This document shows, piece after piece, positions 54,979 to 63,202 of a DNA stretch of 64,000 nt. The position numbers and the translations under genes are program-made. The stretch is from CATQHW01 sp965243545 (GTDB taxonomy: Bacteria > Spirochaetota > Spirochaetia > SZUA-6 > Bin103), in the NCBI GenBank assembly GCA_965243545.1, contig OZ251573.1:2418001-2482000 (forward strand). The letters run 5' to 3'. The notes under the pieces are model-generated. The model was not told the DNA's origin. It did not search any database and saw only the letters and a program-made list of their open reading frames with translations. Every line of letters starts with the position of its first letter. The stretch's first letter is position 1.

Positions 54979-56784
54979 CTACCGTCCCGTCGGTGTCATG
55001 GCGGCAGCCGCGTGCACCAGTTCCCAGCCGCAGAACACCAGCGCCAGCCCCGTGAACTCCGAATCCGGGTGGCGTTGCGCCAGCCGGCCGTCCGCCAGGT
55101 ACCGGCGCACCTGTTCCTCCGCCGCGGCGGCCGTGGCCGCTATGCGGTCCTGCGTGGCGCCGCGGCGCAGGTACTTCAGCTCGATCACGTAGCCGTACCG
55201 CATGCCCGGATGACGCTCGGGGCGCGGCTCCAGCACCAAGTCCGCATACCCTTTGGCCAACTCCATCTCGGGGTACAACACGAAGTAGTTGGAGAAGCTC
55301 AGGTAGGCGGCCACGAAGCTCTGCACCATCTTCTCGCCCTGCAGGTAGTCGCGCACGCTGGTCTGTTCCGCAATCGCCGCACTGAGCCGCTCGATCACCG
55401 GCCGCCATTCGCCTTCGAGCGCCATCCGCTCTGTCAGCTGGCCGAACTCCACCAGGTCCAACCGGAACGCCCGGACGTCCCGGTAGGCGTCGCGCAGAAA
55501 GCCGTACAGCAGCCGCCGCACCGTCTGGTTGGGTATGGCCAGCTGCGGTGTCTCGGCCGTCACACCGCTGATGCTCAACAGGCCGAAGTAGTAGAGCAGC
55601 GACAGGAAGTTCTCCCGTTCCGGGAGCAGCTGCAGCGGAAAGCTGTCTACGATCTCGCTGGCGGCCCGCCCCTCGGCGATCACCTGGCGCAGGAGGTCGA
55701 AGTTGCCGTTCAACTGCCGCTCGTTCATTTCTCGCTCGACGATGAGCAGATGCCGCAGCTTGCCGTAGTCGATGCGCACGTTGGCGTCTATCAGGTTGCG
55801 CGGCCCGGGCTTGTTGGGGAGCGAGTGCTGCAGATAGTAGAGCACCATGTCGGTGTTGTAGACGACGCCGTCCGCGTCTTCGGCGAAGCGGTATCCGTCG
55901 TACCACTCGCGCATGGTGTTGATCGCGGCTTCCGGGTCCTGGTTGAAGATGCCCAGATCGCGGTAAGTTTCGACCATGCTGCGCACTTCATCCTCGGTGA
56001 AGCCGAGCAGCTCGTTGAACTCGGGGCGCAGACTGATGTTGGAGCCGATGTTGAAGCCGCTGGTGACGTCGTCCATGGTGACCGGCGAGACGCCGGTGAC
56101 GAACAGCCGCTCGATGCTGCCGTTCCCGGCGCCGGCCTTGAGGGTGGCGAAAAAGTTGCGGTAGAAGCCGCCGCCGTGGGTGAACGAGCGGTACGCTTCG
56201 GCGCCCTGATGCGCCAGGATGGTGTTGGCGAAGTTGTCGTACTCGTCGATCAGCACATAGAGCGGAATCTGTCGCCGCCGGGCGTACAGGAACAGCGCGA
56301 CCAGCTTGTCGTAGATGGTAGGTCTGGACCGAAACCGCGCCAACACGGATTCCGGGAACAGGTCCGGATTGGCCTCTACGGCGTCCATGAACACCATGTC
56401 ACAGTAGTTCCCGAAGCTCTGCTCCAACGTCTGCAGCGCGTCGTTGAACGCGGAGAAGTCGAACCACAGCACGACGTAGCGGCTGCGGTTGGGCGTCGGG
56501 TCGGCGCCGATGGCGGTGTCGGCGAACACCGCGTCGAAGTCGCCGGCCTCGGTACGGTCGTAGTAACTCGAAAGCAGCGACAGCCAGCAGCTCTTGCCGA
56601 AGCGCCGCGGTCGGATGAGGAACGCGAACCGCTCCTGCTCCAAGGCGTGCAGGAAGCGCGTCTTGTCTATGTACAGGCATCCTTCCTGGCGGAGGCCCTT
56701 GAAGTAGGCCAAGCCGTAGGGGATGGCCGGAAACGGCGCACGGTCAGGTGACGCAGGGTCGTGTGACGCGGGGGGAACGGACAC
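54979..56784 (-). CDS. AAA-ATPase-like / PD-(D/E)XK nuclease protein, tandem copy 2
   Basis: A 601-residue paralogue of copy 1. The P-loop region IRPRRFGKSCW, Walker B LYVLIDEYDNF and the motif FVTGVSPVTMDDVTSGFNIG are all present; the C-terminal nuclease keeps GYADLVLEPR and YVIELKY. From about residue 170 on it is nearly identical to copy 1, but residues around 105-165 differ strongly (FGNYCDMVFMDAVEANPD versus EAYCKRHLRYALRRNRD). This points to diversification of one segment or gene conversion of the rest. GTG 56784 is chosen from the conserved AGGA-N7-GTG spacing; GTG 56805 would add seven residues. Confidence 0.88.
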   Translation of the reverse strand: MSVPPASHDPASPDRAPFPAIPYGLAYFKGLRQEGCLYIDKTRFLHALEQERFAFLIRPRRFGKSCWLSLLSSYYDRTEAGDFDAVFADTAIGADPTPNRSRYVVLWFDFSAFNDALQTLEQSFGNYCDMVFMDAVEANPDLFPESVLARFRSRPTIYDKLVALFLYARRRQIPLYVLIDEYDNFANTILAHQGAEAYRSFTHGGGFYRNFFATLKAGAGNGSIERLFVTGVSPVTMDDVTSGFNIGSNISLRPEFNELLGFTEDEVRSMVETYRDLGIFNQDPEAAINTMREWYDGYRFAEDADGVVYNTDMVLYYLQHSLPNKPGPRNLIDANVRIDYGKLRHLLIVEREMNERQLNGNFDLLRQVIAEGRAASEIVDSFPLQLLPERENFLSLLYYFGLLSISGVTAETPQLAIPNQTVRRLLYGFLRDAYRDVRAFRLDLVEFGQLTERMALEGEWRPVIERLSAAIAEQTSVRDYLQGEKMVQSFVAAYLSFSNYFVLYPEMELAKGYADLVLEPRPERHPGMRYGYVIELKYLRRGATQDRIAATAAAAEEQVRRYLADGRLAQRHPDSEFTGLALVFCGWELVHAAAAMTPTGR

Positions 56785-56798
56785 GCGCGTATCCTGAC

Positions 56799-58148
56799 CT
56801 AACACGGTTCACTCACGGCGTTCGCGTCCGGCGTGGGGTTGGCCCCTGGCGGGTCGTCCCGGTAGGCATCGCGCAGAAAACCGTGCAGCAGCCGCCGTAC
56901 CGTCTGGTTGGGAATGGTCAGCTGCGGCGTCTCGGCAGTCTCGCCGCGGATAGTCAACAGGCCGAAGTAGTAGAGCACCGACAGGAAGTTCTCCCGCGCG
57001 GCAAGCCGCTGCAGAGAAAAGCTGCCCACGATCTCGCTGTAGGCATGCCCTTCGGAAATCACCTCCTGCAGCAGGTCGAGGTTGCCCTTCGGGTGGCGCT
57101 CGCCGGTCTGGCTCTCGGCCGTGAGCACGTGGCTCAACGCGCCGTCGTCGATGCGCACGTCGTCGCCGATCATGTTGTCGGGACCCGGTAGGTTGGGTAG
57201 CGAGTGCTGCAGGTAGTAGAGCGCCATGTCGGTGTTGTAGACCACGTTGGGCGCACCCGTGGCGAAGCGGTAGCCGCCGTACCATTCGCGCATGGTGTCG
57301 AGGGCGGCCTCCGGGTCCCGGTCGAAGACGCCGAGATTCCGGTAGGTCGCAAGCGCGTCTCGCACTTCGTCCTCGGTGAAGCCGAGCAGCTCGTTGAACT
57401 CGGGGCGCAGGCTGATGTTGGAGCCGATGTTGAAACCGCTGGTGACGTCGTCCATGGCGATCGGCGAGACGCCGGTGGCAAAGATGCGCTCGACGCTGCC
57501 GCGCCCGGCGCCGGCCTTGAGTGTGGCGAAGAAGCTGCGGTAGATGCCGCCGTCGCGGGTGGACGAGTCATGGGCGCCGGCGCCTTGATGGGCCAGGATG
57601 GTGTTGGCGAAGTCGTCGTACTCGTCGATCAGGACGTAGAGCGGGATGCCGAGATCGCCGGCATGGAGGAACAGCGCATGGAGGCGGATGTTGATGCTCG
57701 ACGGCTCCAGGATGTCTTCCAACTCCGTCGCCGGGAACAGGTCCGGGTGTCTCTCCAGAGCGCTCCTGAGCTGCGCGGTGCAGGATTCGTCGAACTCCCG
57801 ATCCAAGGTGTCGAGGGAGCCGCTCAAGCCGGAGAAGTCGAACCGCAGCACGACGTAGCGGCTGCGGTCGGGGGTCGGGTCGGCCCCGACGGCGGTGCCG
57901 GCGAACACCGAATCGAAGTCGCCGGCCTCGGCGCGGTCGTAGTAGCTCGAAAGCAGCGACAGCCAGCAGCTCTTGCCGAAGCGCCGGGGGCGGTTGAAGA
58001 ACACGAACCGCTCCCGCTCCAAGTCGTGCAGGAACCGGGTTTTGTCTACGTACAGACTACCGTTGCGGCGCAGGTCCTTGAAGTTGGTCACACCGCAGGG
58101 AATGGCCGGAAACGGCGCACGGTCGGGCGGCGCAGCAGGTGCGGGCAC
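56799..58148 (-). CDS. AAA-ATPase-like protein, tandem copy 3, lacking the nuclease domain
   Basis: A 449-residue paralogue of copies 1 and 2 with the ATPase part only. P-loop FNRPRRFGKSCW (first residue Phe rather than Ile), Walker B LYVLIDEYDDF, FATGVSPIAMDDVTSGFNIG, then similarity up to RRLLHGFLRDAYRD. There the other copies continue for about 170 residues (helical linker and PD-(D/E)XK). Here the frame runs straight into the inter-paralogue repeat, adding DPPGANPTPDANAVSEPC, and stops at 56799. This looks like a deletion between the gene and the repeat. It may survive as a nuclease-less partner or be a decaying copy. Confidence 0.8.
   Translation of the reverse strand: MPAPAAPPDRAPFPAIPCGVTNFKDLRRNGSLYVDKTRFLHDLERERFVFFNRPRRFGKSCWLSLLSSYYDRAEAGDFDSVFAGTAVGADPTPDRSRYVVLRFDFSGLSGSLDTLDREFDESCTAQLRSALERHPDLFPATELEDILEPSSINIRLHALFLHAGDLGIPLYVLIDEYDDFANTILAHQGAGAHDSSTRDGGIYRSFFATLKAGAGRGSVERIFATGVSPIAMDDVTSGFNIGSNISLRPEFNELLGFTEDEVRDALATYRNLGVFDRDPEAALDTMREWYGGYRFATGAPNVVYNTDMALYYLQHSLPNLPGPDNMIGDDVRIDDGALSHVLTAESQTGERHPKGNLDLLQEVISEGHAYSEIVGSFSLQRLAARENFLSVLYYFGLLTIRGETAETPQLTIPNQTVRRLLHGFLRDAYRDDPPGANPTPDANAVSEPC
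56800..56845. repeat. Inter-paralogue repeat, copy B
   Basis: The second copy of the block at 54901-54945, beginning TAACACGGTTCACTCACGGC. Here it is part of the coding 3' end of the truncated copy 3, supplying its last residues and TAG stop, which shows that the coding end was created by a deletion reaching into the repeat. Confidence 0.85.
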
Positions 58149-58328
58149 ATGCGCATCCTACCATAAGTGGCTCGCGGTCATTCAAGCTGCCGTTGCTACC
58201 GGACGAGGCCGCCCTGCGCTGGTCCGGGACGCGCGACGGGCGGTCATCCTCTCGCTGCCGGCGCGGGAATCCCCGAACTTGACCGGAGCGGCGTTAGCCT
58301 GTAGCTTGATCGCGGACGTTGGATCACC

Positions 58329-59033
58329 ATGACCGCTGAACGACAACTCAATCCGGAGTCGCTCGTAACCCGCATCATCGCCGAGCTGGAGGCCAATCCG
58401 CACGCACAACGGCTGCTGTTGCGCGCCATGCTCACCAATGAGTTCCTCGGTGTGCCTGCGCGTCTGGATCGCATCGAGAAGGACGTGGCGGAACTCAAGA
58501 TCGACGTGGCGGCGCTCAAGACCGACGTCGAGGAGCTCAAGACCGACGTGGCGGTGCTCAAGACCGACGTGGCGGCGCTCAAGACCGACGTCGGCGCCTT
58601 GAAGGGCTCAGACCTGGAGATGAAAGTGCATCGCAGGATTCGGCCCCTGCTGAGTCAGAGCTTGCAGGTGCGCCGTACCCGCATCATTCAGAGCGCCGTG
58701 CACCAGGCGCCCGATGACTTCAGCGAAGCGATCGCCACGGCCGCCGACGAGGGTCGTATCAGCTCGGACCAAGAGCAACGGATCACCGCCACCGACATCA
58801 TCGTGCGGGCGCAACGGCAGAGCGACCGCGCGCCGGTCTGGATTGCCGTGGACGCAGCCAATCGGCTCGACGTCGACGACCTGACCCGTAGCCGCACCAG
58901 TGCGGATACGCTCGCCGCCGTGTTCGGGGAGGATGGCGTGGCGGTGGTGGTCGGGCATCGGATCGACGCGGTCGACCAGGAACGAGCCGATGCCGCCGGC
59001 GTGGGGTACCTGGAAGTCCCCGAACGGTTCTGA
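58329..59033 (+). CDS. Coiled-coil protein with C-terminal alpha/beta domain, unknown
   Basis: A 234-residue protein. After a short N-terminal helix (LVTRIIAELEANPHAQRLLL) come six near-perfect heptads of the form DVAxLKT (residues about 52-93), a parallel coiled coil with Leu and Val at a/d positions. The C-terminal 100 residues alternate strands and helices (APVWIAVDAANRLDVDDL, DGVAVVVGHRIDAV) like PD-(D/E)XK-style proteins that carry a coiled-coil N-terminus, but I see no confident catalytic motif. ATG 58329 follows the divergent end of copy 3 by 180 bp. Function is unknown; it is found among accessory genes. Confidence 0.75.
   Translation: MTAERQLNPESLVTRIIAELEANPHAQRLLLRAMLTNEFLGVPARLDRIEKDVAELKIDVAALKTDVEELKTDVAVLKTDVAALKTDVGALKGSDLEMKVHRRIRPLLSQSLQVRRTRIIQSAVHQAPDDFSEAIATAADEGRISSDQEQRITATDIIVRAQRQSDRAPVWIAVDAANRLDVDDLTRSRTSADTLAAVFGEDGVAVVVGHRIDAVDQERADAAGVGYLEVPERF
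58482..58607 (+). repeat. 21-bp tandem repeat encoding coiled-coil heptads
   Basis: Six 21-bp units of the pattern GACGTGGCGGCGCTCAAGAC plus one base, each coding one heptad (DVAELKI, DVAALKT, DVEELKT, DVAVLKT, DVAALKT, DVGALKG). Unit length is a multiple of three, so copy-number change by slippage would lengthen or shorten the coiled coil without a frameshift. Confidence 0.9.
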
Positions 59034-59159
59034 CCACCTGACGCGCGCCGCCGCGCCGCCGTAGCGTGCAGTTTGGGCATGCGCGCTCCGGCTGTGTCCC
59101 CGGCCGGCCGCCTCGCGCACTCTCACCTTGATCGGTGGCTTCCGATCGGTTGAACGCAG

Positions 59160-60077
59160 TTACGGGAGGTGGCGAGCCGGCGCGCGAAACACCTCGTTGC
59201 TGTGCCACTCTACGTACCTTTCATCGGGCCAGCCGGCACTGTTCTGCGGAGGGCGCACGGGAGCGCCGTGGTAGTCGAGGAGCCAGCTGATCGCCGGGCT
59301 CTCGCCATTGATGTCTTGCGACACCAACGAACGGTATCCGCCGTCGCCGGCAGTCTTCGCCAGACCGACCGCCCCGCGGTCGAACGCTCCGTGATGAAAC
59401 GTGCACAGCGCCAAGCCGTTAGCGACGGAATCCGGGCCGCCGTGGGAGTGCCACTGGATGTGCGCGGCTTCGAGGCCCAGCAGGTCATCCTTGAGCCGCA
59501 GGTCGAAGCCGCAGATCGCGCACCGGCGCTCGTATGCCGTCAGGACCAACTCGCGGAAGTGGGGATCACGGCGTGGTCTGGCGTTGGCGTTCGATTCTTC
59601 CCGGACCGCGCCCTCCAAACCGACGGTCTCCAGGATGTGCTGGCGCATCGAAACCGGGAAATGGGCGTCGACGATCCATTCTGCCGCCGCCTGTGCGCTC
59701 GCAGGATCGCTGACAAGCAGTTGGTACAACGGTTCAGGCAATCCGCCGGTGACGCCGCGGGTCTGCAACTCGGTCTTGTACAGATCGCCGCTTCCGGTCC
59801 GGCGGAGCGAATCGGCGTCGGGAATCTCCCACAGCCCATCGGTAACCAGGCGGCCGAACGGAAACTCGGGGTGGTGCGCCTGTCGCGGCGGCCCGAAGTG
59901 CCGGAGCAGGCCGGTGAGGGTCTCCTCGATCTCGTTGAACGGGGCGAGGCGTTCTTCCCCGCGCGCGGCCCGGCCCATCGCCAGCAACAGCAGCAACGGC
60001 TTGTGGGGAGCGCGTTGCTTGCCCTGCTTCCAGACGTTGAGGTTGGTCAGCCTCCGCCGGAACTCATCCAGCGTCAT
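59160..60077 (-). CDS. HNH endonuclease resembling phosphorothioate-DNA-binding restriction enzymes
   Basis: A 305-residue protein. The N-terminal part (HKPLLLLLAMGRAARGEERL, IEETLTGLLRHFGP, FPFGRLVTDGLWEI) matches the SBD-like domain of restriction enzymes that bind phosphorothioated DNA. The C-terminal HNH nuclease has CAICGFDLRL, LEAAHIQWHSHGGPDSVANG and LCTFHHGAFDRG, with His of AAH, Asn-Gly and the His of FHH in the metal-binding positions. Such enzymes cut DNA carrying Dnd-type modification. No dnd genes are in the window, so it may act against modified invading DNA. Start ATG 60077; divergent from the 162-residue gene at 60129. Confidence 0.82.
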   Translation of the reverse strand: MTLDEFRRRLTNLNVWKQGKQRAPHKPLLLLLAMGRAARGEERLAPFNEIEETLTGLLRHFGPPRQAHHPEFPFGRLVTDGLWEIPDADSLRRTGSGDLYKTELQTRGVTGGLPEPLYQLLVSDPASAQAAAEWIVDAHFPVSMRQHILETVGLEGAVREESNANARPRRDPHFRELVLTAYERRCAICGFDLRLKDDLLGLEAAHIQWHSHGGPDSVANGLALCTFHHGAFDRGAVGLAKTAGDGGYRSLVSQDINGESPAISWLLDYHGAPVRPPQNSAGWPDERYVEWHSNEVFRAPARHLP

Positions 60078-60128
60078 GGGTTCTCAAAGCTACGCGGCTG
60101 ATGTATCATCGAAATCGTGGGAAACGCC

Positions 60129-60617
60129 ATGAATCGACCGAAGCGCACGGTAGCCGCGTCCATCCGAGAGCGGTTTGACCTTACGGGCGCCGAGATCGCG
60201 TACTGGGATTCGCTGACATCTGCGGAGCAGGAGCGCTACTACTCGGACGCGCTTGCCGATATACGATTCAGCGTAGTGCAAGAGAACGCGTACGGCAAGC
60301 GGGGACAGCGCGGGCGCTACGGCGCTGGCTGCACCTTGGCCGAGGCGGTCACCACCGCCTTCAGCAAGTCTCCTCCGGAGATTGCTCGGCGCCGTGCCGA
60401 AGACAAACGCAGACTCGTGGAGCGTGCCGCCACGCTCCACGAGTGCCGAACGTGCGGACAGCGCGTTCCGGAGCGGTATGCTCTGGGTTATGGCGGGGGG
60501 GCGTGGTGCTTCCCGTGCTGTCGGGGGTCCGGGATCGGGACCTTGTCCGGCCTGATACCCGCCGAGACCGCCGCCGAGCGCGAAGCTCTGAAGGCCGCGC
60601 GCGAGGTTACTGTCTGA
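60129..60617 (+). CDS. Hypothetical protein with a C-terminal Cys4 zinc-ribbon-like motif
   Basis: A 162-residue protein, not recognised. The N-terminal half is helical and charged (SIRERFDLTGAEIAYWDSL, ERYYSDALADIRFSV), and the second half has CRTCGQRVPERYALGYGGGAW followed by CFPCC, i.e. C-x2-C, 17-18 residues, C-x2-C, a typical zinc-ribbon spacing. Alternative start GTG 60117 would add four residues. It is divergent from the HNH endonuclease with about 50 bp between, a spacing seen with paired restriction genes, but functional connection is unproven. Confidence 0.6.
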   Translation: MNRPKRTVAASIRERFDLTGAEIAYWDSLTSAEQERYYSDALADIRFSVVQENAYGKRGQRGRYGAGCTLAEAVTTAFSKSPPEIARRRAEDKRRLVERAATLHECRTCGQRVPERYALGYGGGAWCFPCCRGSGIGTLSGLIPAETAAEREALKAAREVTV

Positions 60618-60692
60618 GACGCTGGAGCTTAGCGCCAGTCGATCAGCAGGTTCGTCGATCCCGAGCCCCTGATGCGGCGTTTCTCGTCGCGG

Positions 60693-61457
60693 CTACACGC
60701 AGCCGGGGTGGGAGACGCCGTGGAGGAGCGGGTAGTCCGGCTTCTCCTCCGGGGGGCCGGTCCAGCGGGAGCGGGCGCTCATGTAGTGCACGGCCAGACC
60801 GCGCCGGCGGTGCGGCGTGCGGTTCGGTCCCGAGCGGTGCAGGAGCACGCTGTGATGGAACGAGCAGCTGCCGGCACGTAGCGTGATCGGCGCCTCGCGG
60901 GTCAGGTCGATCGCCTCGTCCGGCACCTGCTTGTCGGTCCGGTCGCCCACCACCCACGGCTGGCTGTGGTCGCGGATGCCGTGCCGGTGGCTGCCGGGGA
61001 TGACCCACAGGCAGCCGTTGTCGAGCGTCACCTCGTCGAGCGCCACCCAGGCGGTGGCCAGATCGGCCGGCTCGACCTTGAAGTAGGCCGAATCCTGGTG
61101 ATACGGCTTCTCCACGCCGCCGGGCGGCTTCAAGAAGGTCTGGTCGCCGAACAGCTTGACGTCGGGGCCGAGCAGCGCGGTCGCCGCCTGCAGGATGGCG
61201 GGCGTGCGCGCGAACGCCAGGAAGAACGGATCGTGCGACGCCGCCTCGTTGATCTTGCGCAGCGTGTCCAGGGACCGGCCGCGCTCCCGCGCGCCCGGCT
61301 CGTACTCCAGCCTCGACTCCGGGAACGGAATCCGCCCCTCGGCGATCGCCTCGATGTGCTCCCGCGTCCGCCGTAGCTCCTCCGCCGTCAGGACGTCCTC
61401 CACCACCGTGAAGCCGTCGCGGCGGTAGGCCGCCACCTGCTCGCTCGAAATGCTCAT
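60693..61457 (-). CDS. Phytanoyl-CoA dioxygenase family protein
   Basis: A 254-residue Fe(II)/2-oxoglutarate dioxygenase. The iron ligands are His and Asp in PYHQDSAYF and the distal His in SCSFHHSVLLHRSGPN; the C-terminal Arg for 2-oxoglutarate is in the following HRRRGLAVHY region. LWVIPGSHRHGI is the usual strand-turn of the family. It hydroxylates a small molecule of unknown identity. The gene is intact, in contrast to the frameshifted paralogue at 22.6 kb. It lies within the accessory region between the zinc-ribbon protein and the Rpn mosaic. Confidence 0.88.
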   Translation of the reverse strand: MSISSEQVAAYRRDGFTVVEDVLTAEELRRTREHIEAIAEGRIPFPESRLEYEPGARERGRSLDTLRKINEAASHDPFFLAFARTPAILQAATALLGPDVKLFGDQTFLKPPGGVEKPYHQDSAYFKVEPADLATAWVALDEVTLDNGCLWVIPGSHRHGIRDHSQPWVVGDRTDKQVPDEAIDLTREAPITLRAGSCSFHHSVLLHRSGPNRTPHRRRGLAVHYMSARSRWTGPPEEKPDYPLLHGVSHPGCV

Positions 61458-61570
61458 GCCCTGTACGCCTCCCCAGAGTGAGTATCGCAGATCGCCGGCA
61501 ACGCCGCCACTGCCGGCCGGCGCCGACCGCGTTCACGACGTCGCGCACGTTGGCCCGCGCGCCCGCGCCG

Positions 61571-61661
61571 GCGCCCCGTTTGTCCGCCCTGCCGGAACGC
61601 CTGACCGATCCGGAACGCTTGGCGCAGGCTGGCGAATGGATCATCGACTGCGAGACGGAGG
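61571..61661 (+). repeat. Orphan fragment of an Rpn-family gene 3' end
   Basis: About 91 bp nearly identical (roughly seven mismatches) to 63074-63164, the 3' end of the Rpn-family gene downstream. In frame it reads APRLSALPERLTDPERLAQA and then GEWIIDCETE. No start or body of the gene precedes it; the stretch 61458-61570 holds nothing I can identify. It is a relic of a second gene copy or of a rearrangement. Confidence 0.8.
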
Positions 61662-61663
61662 CT

Positions 61664-62397
61664 TTATGCCTCGCCCAAGTGCGCCGCGATCCGGTCGCGC
61701 AGCCGCTTCAGCTCCGGGCACAACCGAAACAGCAACGGCAGATTCCGCAGCGCCCGTGCGATCACCATACGCCGTCCCTCATCGGTCCGGTTGGCGGTCC
61801 CGATCCTGTCGAGAAGCGAAGCTCCCGGAGCCACGACAGAAAAGCGCCTTTTCTCGTTTCGTCCGTGCAAATGGTCTGCACCAGAGACGCGAAATCCTCT
61901 CCGCGTTCACCGAGGCGTACGACATTTGGAGTGTCCGAGTATTCCCTAAGCGTTCGAGGCTCGAGATCGATCTGTTGAATGCTCGCGAACATGCCTTTCA
62001 TCTCGTCGATAACGCCGCGCAGCTTGCGGCACTTCGGGAAGGGTTTTTCCGTGCCAAGAATCGGCTGGTAGCATGGCCCATCCACGGACGATCGTTCCTT
62101 CTGGTCCGTTTGGTCGCCGGACCACCATACTGAATGGTCGTCACCCGAGTACGTGTACCACTCGGCCTCTACGCTGAGATGCTCATACGCCGCCGTACCT
62201 GATCCGGGCGAGAATACGATTCGGTACTCCCAGCGCCGCTCGCGCTCCTTCGCCAACCTTCCATTCACCGCGATGGTAATTTCCTCAGTGTCTTCGGCGC
62301 CGGCGAAACATGCGTAGCGGCTTCCGCCGCGGATGCCCCGCCAGACCTCCTGTATCGGGGTTCTCGGTCTGCCGTCGAGAATCTCGCTGATTTTCAT
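61664..62397 (-). pseudogene. AAA_21-type ATPase fragment
   Basis: A 211-residue open frame (62397 to 61762) starting MKISEILDGRPRTPIQEVWR and passing through ITIAVNGRLAKERERRWEYR and FLSWLRELRFSTG. The pattern resembles the middle of OLD/AAA_21-type ATPases (the region after Walker A with a Tyr-Arg-Ile strand and a late SWLRELR helix), but no P-loop, signature or Walker B is present. A second frame ending at 61664 reads RALRNLPLLFRLCPELKRL, perhaps the relic of another C-terminus. It is a fragment inserted among Rpn pieces rather than a working gene; the ATPase identification is tentative. Confidence 0.45.
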
Positions 62398-63202
62398 GGA
62401 GTTTCAGTCCACCGTCGACTCCGCGATGGCGGTGCGGGTGATGGCCTACACCAGCCTGTTGTACCAGAAGCTGATCGACGACGGGGTCCTGAGCCGGTAC
62501 GGCAAGCTCCCGCCGGTGCTGCCGATCGTGATCTACAACGGGAGCAGCCCCTGGACCGCAGCCGAGGACGTAGCCGAGATGGTCGCTGGCCGCGGGGAGA
62601 CGCTGGCGCCGTATCAACCGTCGCAGCGGTACTATCTGCTTGACGAGCGGAGAATCGGCGCGCACGATCTTCCTGGCCGCAACTTGATGTCGGCCCTGAT
62701 CGCGCTGGAGACCAATCGAGAGCGGGAGCGGACGCCGGCGCTGGTGGCTGCGCTGATCGAGCGGCTGCGGGAGCTGGGGAACACGGCGCTTACGCGCGTG
62801 TTTCAGGAATGGGTGACGCAGGTGCTGGCGCCGCGTCGGAAGTGGGACGCCGAAATGGAGTCCATGTCAATACTGGAGGAGGTACAGACGATGTTGGCCG
62901 AGACCGTGCGGGAATGGACCGCCGATTGGGTCGAGGAAGGCCGCGAGCAGGGCCTGAAGGAAGGTATCGAGCAGGGTATCGAGCAAGGCATCGAGCAAGA
63001 ACGCCGGCACAGTATCGAGCAAGAACGCCGGCTCCTGTGCCGCCAGGCGGCGCGGAAGTTTCGGGCGGATACGGCGCCCCGTTTGTCCGCCCTGCTGGAG
63101 CGCCTGACCGATCCGGAGGGCTTGGCGCAGGTCGGCGAATGGATCATCGATTGCGAGACGGAGGAAGATTTGCTCGACCGCGTGCGGCGCGCAATCCCGT
63201 AG
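62396..63202 (+). pseudogene. Rpn-family recombination-promoting nuclease/transposase-like gene, 5'-truncated
   Basis: The C-terminal two thirds of an Rpn (PD-(D/E)XK, transposase_31-like) protein. It enters at MEFQSTVDSAMAVRVMAYTS, the strand holding the second catalytic acidic residue and Gln in this family, then LPPVLPIVIYNGSSPWTAA, YYLLDE, and a charged tail with repeated IEQG units ending LTDPEGLAQVGEWIIDCETE. The N-terminal part that carries the first catalytic residues is missing; the border with the minus-strand ATPase fragment is at 62396. It is probably inactive, unless ATG 62396 still gives a protein with non-nuclease function. Confidence 0.75.
62964..63031 (+). repeat. Short tandem repeats in the Rpn tail
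   Basis: Three 12-bp units of GGTATCGAGCAG type followed by two copies of a 24-bp unit (ATCGAGCAAGAACGCCGG core), coding IEQG repeats then SIEQERR. In-frame repeats of this kind are common at the C-termini of this family and change length by slippage. Confidence 0.8.

Noticed and set aside
53097..58148. Tandem array read as transposases or an insertion sequence
   Set aside because: The proteins have an AAA-like P-loop and PD-(D/E)XK core, not a DDE or tyrosine recombinase; no terminal inverted repeats or target duplications were seen.
58482..58607. Possible CRISPR-like array
   Set aside because: Units are contiguous 21-bp in-frame repeats without spacers and encode coiled-coil heptads. No repeat-spacer structure was found anywhere in the window.
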